Source of the DNA: Megaustenia siamemsis
Lineage: Eukaryota > Mollusca > Gastropoda > Stylommatophora > Ariophantidae
DNA length: 64,000 bases
Direction of reading: 5' to 3'
Assembly (NCBI GenBank): GCA_032433765.1
Contig: JAVIAB010000025.1
Location: 36,751,756 to 36,815,755, forward strand
Shown: positions 33,923-45,134 of the stretch, one piece after another
Layout of the letters: each line of letters begins with the position of its first letter
Numbering within the stretch: the stretch's first letter is position 1
The notes under the pieces: generated by a model
The model's database searches: none
What the model was told of the DNA's origin: nothing
The model's input: only the letters and a program-made list of their open reading frames with translations
Translations under genes and position numbers: made by a program

Positions 33923-34658
33923 ATTTGAAGGTATTAGAAATTAGAAGGTATGAAGGAACAATTAGAAAGTATGAAGGAACAATTAGAAGGTAGGATGGAA
34001 CAATTAGAAGGTATGAAGGAGCAATTAGAAGTTATGAAGGAACAATTAGAAGGTATGAAGGAGCAATTAGAAGGTATGAAGGAACAATTAGAAGGTATGA
34101 AGGAGCAATTAGAAGGTATGAAGGAGCAATTAGAAGGTATGAAGGAACAATTAGAAGGTATGAAGGAGCAATTAGAAGGTATGAAGGAACAATTAGAAGG
34201 TATGAAGGAGCAATTAGAAGGTATGAAGGAACAATTAGAAGGTATGAAGGAGCAATTAGAAGGTATGAAGGAACAATTAGAAGGTATGAAGGAGCAATTA
34301 GAAGGTATGAAGGAACAATTAGAAGGTATGAAGGAGCAATTAGAAGGTATGAAGGAACAATTAGAAGGTATGAAGGAGCAATTAGAAGGTATGAAGGAAC
34401 AATTAGAAGGTATGAAGGAACAATTAGAAGGTATGAAGGAACAATTTAGAAGGTATGAAGGAACAATTAGAAGGTATGAAGGAACAATTAGAAGGTATGA
34501 AGGAACAATTAGAAGGTATGAAGGAGCAATTAGAAGGTAAGAAGGAACAATTAGAAGGTATGAAGGAGCAATTAGAAGGTATGGATGAACAATTAGAAGG
34601 TATGAAGGAACAATTAGAAGGTATGAAGGAACAATTAGAGGGAATCAAGGAACAGTTT
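33923..34658. repeat. 21-bp array encoding a perfect heptad (EQLEGMK) frame
   Basis: About 34 copies of GGTATGAAGGAACAATTAGA plus A. From ATG at 33950 the frame reads repeated EQLEGMK for about 180 codons until an extra T at about 34446 shifts it. The same frame resumes at 34455 for 68 codons. Many neighbouring units alternate GAACAA and GAGCAA, a synonymous A/G difference, giving a 42-bp dimeric period. It is a minisatellite like its neighbours. No promoter, signal or flanking exon supports a gene. Confidence 0.9.
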
Positions 34659-35428
34659 TAAAAGAAAGGCCATGTTGTAGAGGGAAGGAGGTATAGCAAT
34701 GGCAAGCAGGGAACAGTGGAAGTGTGGACCATACACAGCGCACTCTGTGAAGGATGGCCTGCGAGTGCAAGGAAGGAAATGCTTTTATTGCTACCCCATG
34801 AACTATCTACTGTTTTGTCTGTCGCTAGAGACGGGAAGACTTGACCTCAAACATTCTGTGATTGGCTCTTACCGTACCACGTGATCTGGTTTCACTTAAT
34901 TATATAAGTCCAACCACTCGTAAATATCGATATGGTCCAGTGCACTATTAACCACGCCCCTGGGTATGGCATTTTGGCATTTTCTACTGATACTTTAGTA
35001 ATGACCCATGAAAGCTCTGCTCTTATCCATTCATATTTTAACTTTCTTAATTTATCATTCATGTCACATACGCAAACGGTATATGATAACTGCAAAGTGC
35101 ATTGGAGACCAGTAGTAGACAGTGCTGAAGTTTTACATATATTTGCTGTGGACAAATCGTATATTTTTACATCATATTGTGTTGAGAAATATACATCTTT
35201 ATAAAAATGTATTTGTACAAGAACATATATATGTATTGTACAAATATATATATAATACTAACATATAACATTTGTGAACTTAAACACACAGTAATTTCTG
35301 GCATACTTTCACTTTTGGAAGGGGATTGTAGCAGATTAAAGATGTGTTCACGCACCGAGCATTTCATACAAATATGGAGCATGGTTCATCTGAAGAACTT
35401 TGTGCCTTGGAGATTTTTGTTAGTCCAG
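34659..35428. other. Unassigned non-repetitive spacer
   Basis: No tandem structure. 35205-35270 is rich in TATATA. Small open frames exist on both strands without recognisable domains. Nothing is supportable as a gene. Confidence 0.45.
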
Positions 35429-36475
35429 TCAAATGGATCTGGAAGATTCTCTTGTGGGTCGATGCCTCGTATTTTCCAGAACTTATGTGGATCCACTCAA
35501 ATAGAGAAACTGACAGCTTCTCTTGTGGGTCGATGTCTCGTACTTTCCGTAACTTATGTGGATCCACTCAAATAGAGAAACTGACAGCTTCTCTTGTGGG
35601 TCGATGCCTCGTATTTTCCAGAACTTATGTGGATCCACTCAAATAGAGAAACTGACAGCTTCTCTTGTGGGTCGATGCCTCGTATTTTCCAGAACTTATG
35701 TGGATCCACTCAAATAGAGAAACTGACAGCTTCTCTTGTGGGTCGATGTCTCGTACTTTCCGGAACTTATGTGGATCCACTCAAATAGAGAAACTGACAG
35801 CTTCTCTTGTGGGTCGATGCCTCGTATTTTCCAGAACTTATGTGGATCCACTCAAATAGAGAAACTGACAGCTTCTCTTGTGGGTCGATGCCTCGTATTT
35901 TCCAGAACTTATGTGGATCCACTCAAATAGAGAAACTGACAGCTTCTCTTGTGGGTCGATGCCTCGTACTTTCCAGAACTTATGTGGATCCACTCAAATA
36001 GAGAAACTGACAGCTTCTCTTGTGGGTCGATGTCTCGTACTTTCCGTAACTTATGTGGATCCACTCAAATAGAGAAACTGACAGCTTCTCTTGTGGGTCG
36101 ATGCCTCGTATTTTCCAGAACTTATGTGGATCCACTCAAATAGAGAAACTGACAGCTTCTCTTGTGGGCCGATGCCTCGTATTTTCCAGAACTTATATGG
36201 ATCCACTCAAATAGAGAAACTGACAGCTTCTCTTGTGGGTCGATGTCTCGTACTTTCCGGAACTTATGTGGATCCACTCAAATAGAGAAACTGACAGCTT
36301 CTCTTGTGGGTCGATGCCTCGTATTTTCCAGAACTTATGTGGATCCACTCAAATAGAGAAACTGACAGCTTCTCTTGTGGGTCGATGCCTCGTACTTTCC
36401 AGAACTTATGTGGACCCACTCAAATAGAGAAACTGACAGCTTCTCTTGTGGGTCGAGGCCTCGTACCATCTAGAA
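35429..36475. repeat. 71-bp array (CTTCTCTTGTGGGTCGATGC...)
   Basis: About 14.7 nearly identical copies of a 71-bp unit with a GGATCC site in almost every copy. Variable sites are few (ATTTTCC/ACTTTCC, AGAA/GTAA/GGAA, ATGCC/ATGTC). Unit combinations repeat in longer blocks: the GTC-CGTACTTTCCG type occurs near 35537, 35748, 36030 and 36241. Overlapping 64-residue open frames are a by-product. Confidence 0.95.
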
Positions 36476-36775
36476 CCTGTGTAGATCGTGTGTCATGTTC
36501 GTTTGCGTACATCCATGGGAGTGGCATGTTTTCCTGAAAGTATTTGCAGCTTTGAGTACAAGAAAGGTGAGCAAACTAAAATCTCCATTTGATCAATCCC
36601 CGATTGGGGAATCGGGGTTCCCAATGATAACGCTGTCAGTTCTTAGACTCCGGGAATCGGGACTCAGGCTTGGTTCGATTAAGTTTGAGCAATTGAGATA
36701 TGATGATTGGTGTATAGCCAGCGAGCTGCAGGTATACGAGCATACCTTCTGTGTGCAGTCTGTTGACGAAGATTG
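36476..36775. other. Spacer with a perfect hairpin
   Basis: 36598-36617 is CCCCGATT-GGGG-AATCGGGG, an 8-bp perfect stem with a GGGG loop. A weaker related segment (GACTCCGGGAATCGGGACTC) lies near 36646. No coding similarity. Confidence 0.6.
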
Positions 36776-36985
36776 TACACACATGAGACCACTCTGAGTG
36801 TAGTGGGCTAGATTGTACATTCATGAGCCCGCTCTGAGTGTAGTGGGCTAGATTGTACATCCATGAGCTCACTCTGAGTGTAGTGGGCTCGATTGTACAT
36901 ACATGAGCCCACTCTGAGTGTAGTGGGCTAGATTATACATCCATGAGCCCACTCTAAGTGTAGTGGGCTAGATTGTACAACGCGT
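36776..36985. repeat. 40-bp hairpin-bearing array
   Basis: About five copies of a 40-bp unit. Each contains GCCCACT...AGTGGGC (7-bp arms, CTGAGTGT loop), seen exactly near 36906-36927 and as variants in the others. Confidence 0.9.
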
Positions 36986-37189
36986 AGAATCAGATATAAA
37001 CATGATTTTAAAATAATAAAAAAATGTTAATCACATTATGATCCTCATTTGTTGGGGTCCTTGGAGTGTAGAAATGGAGGTCGCCTCGCAGTGTACAGTC
37101 AAAATTGGTTTTATTTGACCCCTGACAGAATAAATGTAATCGACGTTCGTGTGGACTGCTGTCTATCTGACTGACGGACGATCATGTCA
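36986..37189. other. Short spacer
   Basis: AT-rich to about 37025, then unique sequence (TCATTTGTTGGGGTCCTTGG). Nothing recognised. Confidence 0.35.
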
Positions 37190-37640
37190 CCAACTCTTCG
37201 AAAACTCATCTAACAGGTTAACTCACGAACTCTCCAAAAACTTATCTTACAGGTTAACTCACCAACTCTCCAAAAACTTATCTTAAAGGTTAACTCACGA
37301 ATTCTCCAAAAACGTATCTTACAGGTTAACTCACCAACTCTCCAAAAACTTATCTTGTAGGTTAACTCATCAACTCTCCAAAAACTTATCTTACAGGTTA
37401 ACTCACCAACTCTTCGAAAATTTATCTTGTAGGCTAACTCACGAACTCTCCAAAAACGTATCCTGTAGGTTAACTCACGGACTCTCCAAAAACGTATCTT
37501 ACAGGTTAACTCACGAACTCTCCAAAAACTTATCTTGTAGGTTAATTCACCAACTCTCCAAAAACTTATCTTGCAGGTTAACTCACCAATTCTCCAAAAA
37601 ACTTATCTTGCAGGTTAATTCACCAACTCTTCAAACTTGT
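37190..37640. repeat. 36-bp array (AACTCTCCAAAAACTTATCT...)
   Basis: About 12.5 copies of a 36-bp unit starting AACTCTCCAAAAACTTATCT and ending AGGTTAACTCACC, with TTACAG/TTGTAG/TTGCAG variants. Confidence 0.94.
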
Positions 37641-37702
37641 GTCTTCACTTGTTCACATCTCTCTGTTACACTCATCTAATTCGTGGTCCTCCTGGTGCCC
37701 TA

Positions 37703-38303
37703 AAGCCAGATCGTTCAATGTGACGGGCCATCTGCTAGTCAGATCGTTCAATGGGACGTGCCATCAGCTAGTCAGATCGTTCAATGTGACGTGCCATCAG
37801 CTAGTCAGATTGTTCAATGGGACGTGCCATCAGCTAGGTAGATCGTTCAATGTGACGTGCCATCAGCTAGGCAGATCGTTCAATGTGACGTGCCAGCAGC
37901 TAGCCAGATCGTTCAATGTGACGGGCCATCAGCTAGTCAGATCGTTCAATGTGACGGGCCATCAGCTAGTCAGATCGTTCAATATGACGTGCCATCAGCT
38001 AGTCAGATCGTTCAATGTGACGTGCCATCAGCTAGTCAGATCGTTCAATGTGACGTGACATCAGCTAGGCAGATCGTTCAATGTGACGGGCCAGCAGCTA
38101 GTCAGATCGTTCAATGTGACGTGCCATCAGCTAGGCAGATCGTTCAATGTGACGTGCCATCAGCTAGTCAGATCGTTCAATGTGACGTGCCATCAGCTAG
38201 TCAGATCGTTCAATGTGACGTGCCATCAGCTAGTCAGATCGTTCAATGTGACGTGACATCAGCTAGGCAGATCGTTCAATGTGACGGGCCAGCAGCTAGG
38301 TAG
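37703..38303. repeat. 33-bp array (AGATCGTTCAATGTGACGTG...)
   Basis: About 18 copies of a 33-bp unit ending CCATCAGCTAGTC. A marker block (GTGACGTGACATCAGC then GGCAG...GGGCCAGCAGC) recurs at 38051 and 38249, 198 bp apart (six units). Open frames on + are due to the 11-codon unit. Confidence 0.94.
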
Positions 38304-38371
38304 AGCACTGAACCAATTTGTTTCCGACCTTTCCTGTATGGTTCGGATTGGCGGTGATTTTTTTGTGCGTT
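38304..38371. other. Short spacer
   Basis: Includes GGCGGTGATTTTTTTG, similar to 63168-63184 (GGCGGTGATTTTTGTTG); possibly a shared interspersed element. Confidence 0.3.
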
Positions 38372-38893
38372 TTTATTATTGTGACATTTCTAATGACATT
38401 AATGGTGTTTTATTATTGTGACATTTCGGATGACATTAATGGTGTTTTATTAATGTGACATTTCTGATGACATTAATGATGTTTTAATAATTTGACATTT
38501 CTGATGTCATTAATGGTTTTTTATTAATGTGACATTTCTGATGACATTAATGGTGTTTTATTAGTGTGACATTTCTGATGACATTAATGGTGTTTTGTTA
38601 ATGTGACATTTCTGATGATATCAATGGTGTTTTATTAATGTGACATTTCTGATTACATTAATGGTGTTTTATTAATGTGGCATTTCTGATTACATTAATT
38701 GTGTTTTATTAATGTGACATTTCTGATTACATTAATGGTGTTTTATTAATGTGACATTTCTGATTACATTAATTGTGTTTTATTAATGTGACATTTCTGA
38801 TGACATTAATGGTGTTTTATTAATGTGACATTTCTGATGACATTAATGGTATTTTATTAATGTGACATTTCTGATGACATTAATGGTGTTTCC
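38372..38893. repeat. 37-bp array (TTTATTAATGTGACATTTCT...)
   Basis: About 14 copies of a 37-bp unit with GATGACATTAATGGTGT; some copies are GATTACATTAATTGTGT. Confidence 0.94.
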
Positions 38894-39002
38894 TCTAACC
38901 TCAGGTTTAGCCTGAGTCTAGTTGATAGATCACCTTCATCTGAGTCTAGTCGATAGATCACCTTCATTGCTCAGATCCCCTCCTCATTACGTCCCCCAGA
39001 AT

Positions 39003-39357
39003 GAAGTAGGATTTTCACACATGATTGTGACAGGATTGTAACACATGATTGTGGCAGGATTGTCACACATGATTGTGGCAGGATTGCCACACATGATTGT
39101 GGCAGGATTGTCACACAGGACTGTGGCAGGATTGCCACACATGATTGTGGCAGGATTTTCAAACATGATTGTGGCAGGATTGTCACACATGATTGTGGCA
39201 GGATTGCCACACATGATTGTGGCAGGATTGTCACACAGGACTGTGGCAGGATTGCCACACATGATTGTGACAGGATTTTCACACATGATTGTGACAGGAT
39301 TGTCACACATGATTGTGGCAGGATTGTCACACATGATTGTGACAGGATTGTCACACA
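39003..39357. repeat. 24-bp array (GGATTGTCACACATGATTGTGGCA)
   Basis: About 14.7 copies of a 24-bp unit. The 24-bp length keeps frames open on both strands. A five-unit block including CACAGGACTGTGGCAGGATT recurs at 39112 and 39232, 120 bp apart. Confidence 0.94.
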
Positions 39358-39536
39358 CTAACGAAATCTCTGAAGATGGCCTCAGCTCTAATGCACATAT
39401 TCCGTGGCACCGGTAAAAATCTCCTTAGTCGCCTCTTACGACATGCATAATAGGTGACCGTGGCTCTATTCTTGTCGCCGCTCATCGTGGTCAGAGTCCT
39501 GGTAGTCACAGGCGCACCTTAACTCTCTCTCTCTCT

Positions 39537-39567
<31 letters not shown>

Positions 39568-39965
39568 ATCTTCCTCTACTATGCTGTACATAAAGCTCAT
39601 GTTTAGATTAAAGTATTCTTGTGTACAACTGAATAAACGACGAAAATTACATTCAACGAACATAAAACATAGCCAAACCCACTGAAGAAAATAACAGTCT
39701 AATTCGCCCGACTGTCACTTCGCATAATAATTAATTTGTCACAGATGTAAGGAGACTATAAAACACAGAAATATTTCATATAATTTGTGACGTACACGCA
39801 TTTAGCTTTCTTACAAAGTCGCTTTCTTTGGGAGTCGAACCGTTGGCAGTGGCTGAACTAGATCTCTCAGAAACAGGTTGACATACTTGTTGGTTGATCG
39901 AACGAAATATTCAACTCAAACTTTTGTGGTGTTCTAGTTTCAGATCCGATTACTTTATATCTCTC
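39358..39965. other. Spacer with compound dinucleotide tract
   Basis: 39522-39567 is (CT)n(CA)n(CG)n, about 45 bp. CGCCTCTTACGACATGC at 39430-39446 is a motif I associate with dispersed invertebrate repeats, unconfirmed. No gene recognised. Confidence 0.5.
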
Positions 39966-40612
39966 ATTCTCAATTCCGATACTCTATTTATCTAATGTTC
40001 GACTACGATTACTGTTTTTACCCATGCTTGACTCCGATACTCTAATGTTTGACTACGATTTCTGTTTTTACCCATGCTTGACTCCGATACTCTAATGCTC
40101 GACTACGATTACTGTTTATACCAATGCTACACTCCGATACTCTAATGTTCGACTACGATTACTGTTTATACCAATGCTACACTCCGATACTCTAATGTTG
40201 GACTACGATTACTGTTTATACCAATGCTACACTCCGATACTCTAATGTTCGACTACGATTACTGTTTATACCAATGCTACACTCCGATACTCTAATGTTT
40301 GACTACGATTACTGTTTATACCAATGCTACACTCCGATACTCTAATGTTTGACTACGATTACTGTTTATACCAATGCTACACTCCGATACTCTAATGTTT
40401 GACTACGATTACTGTTTATACCAATGCTACACTCCGATACTCTAATGTTTGACTACGATTACTGTTTATACCAATGCTACACTCCGATACTCTAATGTTT
40501 GACTACGATTACTGTTTATACCAATGCTACACTCCGATACTCTAATGTTCGACTACGATTACTGTTTATACCAATGCTACACTCCGATACTCTAATGTTC
40601 GACTACGATTAC
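39966..40612. repeat. 50-bp array (TCTAATGTTCGACTACGATT...)
   Basis: About 12 copies of a 50-bp unit. Its two halves are related (AATGTTCGACTACGATTAC and AATGCTACACTCCGATAC), so it is an ancestral ~25-bp repeat now propagating as a dimer. Confidence 0.94.
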
Positions 40613-40652
40613 TAATGCTTACGTTACTTTAATTCTGATTCTGCCAAACGAT

Positions 40653-40698
<46 letters not shown>
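40653..40698. repeat. (CT)n microsatellite
   Basis: Uninterrupted CT run of about 45 bp. Confidence 0.96.
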
Positions 40699-40703
<5 letters not shown>

Positions 40704-40874
40704 CCTTCCACAATCTGAGCCTGTTTTCCCCAATCTCGATTATTTAGCTCACATCTACATGCTACTTTCGTCCATCTTTGACTCCAACCCAAAAATGTGA
40801 GTCCGGCTGTTTTATGACTTTTATTTGTGTCATATACTAGACTCTGGTGTTCACTATCCAACATCAACTTCACC

Positions 40875-41095
40875 CACAGTGTCTTCTGACTTCAGCCACA
40901 ATTGCGTTTGACTCCACCCACAGTGTTTTCTGACTCCACGGACAATTGCGTTTGACTCCATCTACAGTGTCTTCTGACTCCAGCCACAATTGCGTTTTAC
41001 TCCACCCATAGTGTTTTCTAATTCCACCCACATTTACTTCTGACTCCACCCACAGTTACTTCTGACTCCACCCACAGTTACTTCTACCATATCAG
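40875..41095. repeat. Short array of CTGACTCCACCCACAGT units
   Basis: Imperfect copies of CTTCTGACTCCACCCACAGT (alternating with CACAATTGCGTTTGACTCCA); the basic period is about 24-38 bp. Confidence 0.8.
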
Positions 41096-41116
41096 TGAAT
41101 CATTTCTTCAGTTTCA

Positions 41117-41151
41117 CACACATACACACACGCACCCACACACACACACAA
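41117..41151. repeat. (CA)n tract
   Basis: CACACATACACACACGCACC then (CA)8. Confidence 0.9.
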
Positions 41152-41189
41152 TTCTTCAATATCACCGAGTCAGTTCTTCTCTGGAACAA

Positions 41190-41740
41190 CCACAAATTCT
41201 TCCATGAAATCGGCTGAAATTCTTCCATGAAATCCGCTGAATATCTTCTATGAAACCCGCTGAAATTATTCCATGAAATCCGCTGAATATCTTCTATGAA
41301 ACCCGCTGAAATTCTTCCATGAAATCCGCTGAATATCTTCCATGAAATCCGCTGAATATCTTCTATGAAACCCGCTGAAATTCTTCCATGAAATCCGCTG
41401 AAATTATTCCATGAAATCCGCTGAATATGAAATCCGCTGAATATCAATGAAATCCGTTGAAACTCTTCAATGAAATCCGTTGAAACTCTTCAATGAAATC
41501 CGTTGAAACTCTTCAATGAAATCCGTTGAAACTCTTCAATGAAATCCGCTGCAATGCTTCAATGAAATCCGTTGAAATACTTCCATGAAATACGTTGAAA
41601 CTCTTCAATGAAATCCGCTGAAATTCTTTCATGAAATGCGCTGAAATTATCTATGAAATCCGCTGAAATTCTCCATGAAATTCACTGAAATTATTCCATG
41701 AAACCCGCTGAAATACTTCCATGAAACCCGCTTAAATTCT
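41190..41740. repeat. 23-bp array (ATGAAATCCGCTGAAATTCTTCC)
   Basis: About 24 copies of a 23-bp unit ATGAAATCCGCTGAAATTCT plus TCC; variants GAATATCTTC, CCGTTGAAACTCTTCA in a block at 41455-41540. Confidence 0.93.
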
Positions 41741-42015
41741 ACCTCCTTGGCTGTCACCGATTTCTTCCTTTAGTGTGACTGCATTTTTCCGTGAACACCC
41801 ATTGGTTTTGTTCAGTTCCCATCCTCCTGTTACACAAAATCTTCAATTTGCTCTATTTCCGGTGATGTCCTTTGTAATTGTCGCCCATGCAGCCGACTAG
41901 GCTCGGACTGGAGTTCCACCTTGCAAACTTTGATAACTGGCAATACAAAATGGCGGCGTGTTGGCCTGTTTTGGCAGAGACTGGCGTGGTCACTTAACTC
42001 GTTTCTGTTGCCTTG
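41741..42015. other. Spacer containing one of two related flanking segments
   Basis: TTTGTAATTGTCGCCCATGC at 41870-41890 through GGAGTTCCACCTTGCAAAC resembles 43288-43355 on the other side of the next array. No gene. Confidence 0.45.
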
Positions 42016-43240
42016 TGTGTTTTAAATGATTGTTTTTAATGTGCGTTTTAAATGTTTGTTTTTAATGTGCGTTTTAAATGTTTGTTTTAAATGTTTGTTT
42101 TAAATGTGTGTTTTCAATGTTTGTTTTAAATGTTTGTTTTAAATGTGCGTTTTAAATGTTTTTTAATGTGCGTTTTAAATGTTTGTTTTAAATGTGTGTT
42201 TTCAATGTTTGTTTTAAATGTTTGTTTTAAATGTTTGTTTTCAATGTGTGTTTTAAATGTTTGTTTTAAATGTTTGTTTTAAATGTTTGTTTTAAATGTT
42301 TGTTTTCAATGTTTCTTTTAAATGTTTGTTTTAAATGTTTGTTTTAAATGTGTGTTTTCAATGTTTGTTTTAAATGTTTGTTTTAAATGTGTGTTTTAAA
42401 TGTTTGTTTTAAATGTGTGTTTTAAATGTGTGTTTTAAATGTTTGTTTTAAATGTTTGTTTTAAATGTGTGTTTTAAATGTTTGTTTTAAATGTGTGTTT
42501 TCAATGTTTGTTTTAAATGTTTGTTTTAAATGTGTGTTTTAAATGTTTGTTTTAAATGTTTGATTTAAATGTTTGTTTTAAATGTTTGTTTTAAATGTTT
42601 GTTTTAAATGTGCGTTTTAAATGTTGTTTTAAAGGTGTGTTTTAAATGTTTGTTTTAAATGTGTTTTGTAAATGTTTGTTTTAAATGTGTGTTTTAAATG
42701 TTTGTTTTAATTTGTGTTTTCAATGTTTGTTTTAAATGTTTTTTTATGTGCGTTTTAACTGTTTGTTTTAAGTGTGCTTTTTAAATGTGCATTTTAAATG
42801 TTTGTGTGTTTTAAATGTGCGTTTTTAATGTGTGTTTTAAATATGTGTTTTAAATGTTTGTTTTTAATGTGTGTTTTTAATGTGCGTTTTAAATGTTTAA
42901 TTTTAATGTGTTTTCAATGTGTGTTTTTAATGTGTGTTTTAAATATGTGTTTTAAATGTTTGTTTTTAATGTGTGTTTTAGATGTGTGTTTTTAATGTGC
43001 GTTTTAAATGTTTGTTTTTAATGTGTGTTTTAATCTGTGTTTTAAATGTGTGTTTTAAATGTTTGTTTTTAATGTTTATTTTAATGTATGTTTGAAATGT
43101 GTGTTTTAAATGTGCGTTTTAAATGTTTGTTTTTTGTTTGTTTTAAATGTGTGTTTTAAATATGTGTTTTAAATGTGTGTTTTAAATGTTTGTCTCAAAT
43201 GTGTGATTCAAATGTGTGTTTTAAATGTGTGTTTCAAATG
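42016..43240. repeat. 13-bp array (TTTGTTTTAAATG)
   Basis: About 95 copies of TTTGTTTTAAATG, with TGTG for TTTG, TCAATG and TTTTTAATG variants. Each unit contains TTTTAAA. Right half (42780-43240) is more degenerate. Confidence 0.95.
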
Positions 43241-44689
43241 TGTGTTTTTTGAAGAGACGGGAGTGGGGAAGTGACTCTATTCCATGGAAGTAGTTTGTAA
43301 TCGTCGCCTATGCTGCATTTAGGGCTGCTCGGTAGTCGACCTTGTCAAGGGTATTTGCAACGTTATCTTGCGGGGGCTGTAACATTAGTGGAGCGGATAT
43401 GGGTAATTCCCGACTGTAGTGAAACTGATTCCATGAATAGAACAGAGCTACGGGGGTGCACGTTTTAACGATGAGGCGGGATTGGTAGAGGTGACGTCGG
43501 GCATTACTGGCGGCCCTATAGGTCTAGGAGCATATAATAATTTAATGGCCATGTTTTTTTTTTCTTTCTTTATACAAGTGATCTTCCATCTGTGTGATTG
43601 CAATATCAAGTGAAACATAACAAAATATAACAAATGTTATCAAACGTAAATATTGACGTCAGCAACTTATAAAAGATCTCACATATAACTTGTAACTATG
43701 TGTTTATCAGTGAATTCTCGTAAATAGAAGTAGTGTAAAAATATAATAAACATAAAGGAAGCAACCGTAAATCAAGCTGATGTAAATAGAACTAACGTAA
43801 ATGAGTTAAGCGTAAATAAAACCAGTGCATATACAAATTCAATTATTCATGTTTGCACAAATAAAAGTCCGAAGTGTAAATGGTTAAAATATCACTTGCG
43901 TAAATGATACGAACGTAAATAGATTGATGTAAATTATATTAATGAGATAGAAAAAAAAATGACATAAATTTAATTTTCGTAAATGAAATTGACGTAAATA
44001 TGAACAAACATGAAATGTCCGTGACGTTGAGCAAGTTATTGTGCAAGACTGTGCACTTTACTGAGATTATGATCATTCTGTGCACGACGTTGGTGCCATG
44101 GTCTGTCGGTTACCTCATATTACATAAACATATAGAGAAATATGCTGTTGACTATCATCATCATCATCACGTGTCTTGACGATAAACTTTTGTCGCAACT
44201 ATCCGGTCGTTAGAGTAAATGTCATTATTTATTATGACATTCATTTGTAATGACATTTGTTGTTATTAATAACTTCTTTTTACAACTCCTTAAATGTCAG
44301 TAATTATAATGACATTTGTAATGACATTTGTTGTCACTAATAACGAATGACAATAATTATAATGACATTCATAAACACTTGACTACACCTTTGAAGTTGT
44401 TATTTCTGATGGCATCTTTGGTCATATACTACGTGTCATAAGTGACATATTTTTCTACCCGCTCTCTACAGCCACCTTCTCTGTCATCCTCGACTACCAT
44501 CACCCCCAAATTTTCCTGCTATCACAACTTATTTCAGACTTCTATTTTATTGTTTTTTTTTCCCTTGTTATTCTTTGATCTTTTGATGAAGTTATCACCT
44601 GATTGATACATTTACCTTCTCACCTGGTATTTGTGTCGGAGCTCCGGTCTCACAAATCAGCGTTTAGAATGTCTGATCCTCTGTCTATG
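43241..44689. other. Non-repetitive region with a decayed GTAAAT tract
   Basis: 43288-43355 echoes 41870-41945. 43690-43990 is AT-rich with recurrent CGTAAAT/TGTAAAT every 10-25 bp, probably an old decayed array. 44220-44370 has three loose copies of TAATGACATTTGT. No coding motif recognised. Confidence 0.5.
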
Positions 44690-45080
44690 CTTCATCATCA
44701 TCATCATCATCATTAAAGGTCAAGGTCAAGTACGAGACTTTAACCGGCGTCTTAGCACACGTGTTTTCCACCCATATGTGCTCGGCCGCCTCTCCAGAAG
44801 TGTTCGGAGACTTCTGGATAGTGTCGCTTCAAGCATCGAAACTCACGATGCGAGGCGGCATTGCTCATCTACTCAGAGTACTACCCGGGTACCCATTAAT
44901 GCCAGCGGCTGGGTCGACCACGGGAGTATTTTTTTTTCCAACCACGAGTACAACTCACACTGCTTCCAGCGGGAATCGAACACGGGTTGTCCGAACGTCG
45001 GTAGTCTAGTCGGGTGGTTTTCCCATCTAGGCTACGGAGGCCACCATCATCATCGTTATTATCATCATCATCATCATTTT
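44690..45080 (-). mobile_element. tRNA-headed SINE inserted in an ATC microsatellite
   Basis: Copy of the SINE at 33589-33922, at 44716-45040, flanked by (ATC)n on both sides (44690-44714 and 45045-45080). Minus strand: head GCCTCCGTAGCCTAGATGGG with an A box-like TAGCCTAGATGG, B box GTGTTCGATTCCC, body with ATGGGTACC, tail (TTGACC)n. The internal promoter boxes are better preserved for B here and for A in the other copy. The (ATC) flanks suggest insertion into, or a target duplication of, a microsatellite. Confidence 0.86.
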
Positions 45081-45134
45081 CCTCTCGGGTCGACGACGTC
45101 ACAGAGGGCGGAAGTCATAGTTCTCCAAGATTGA

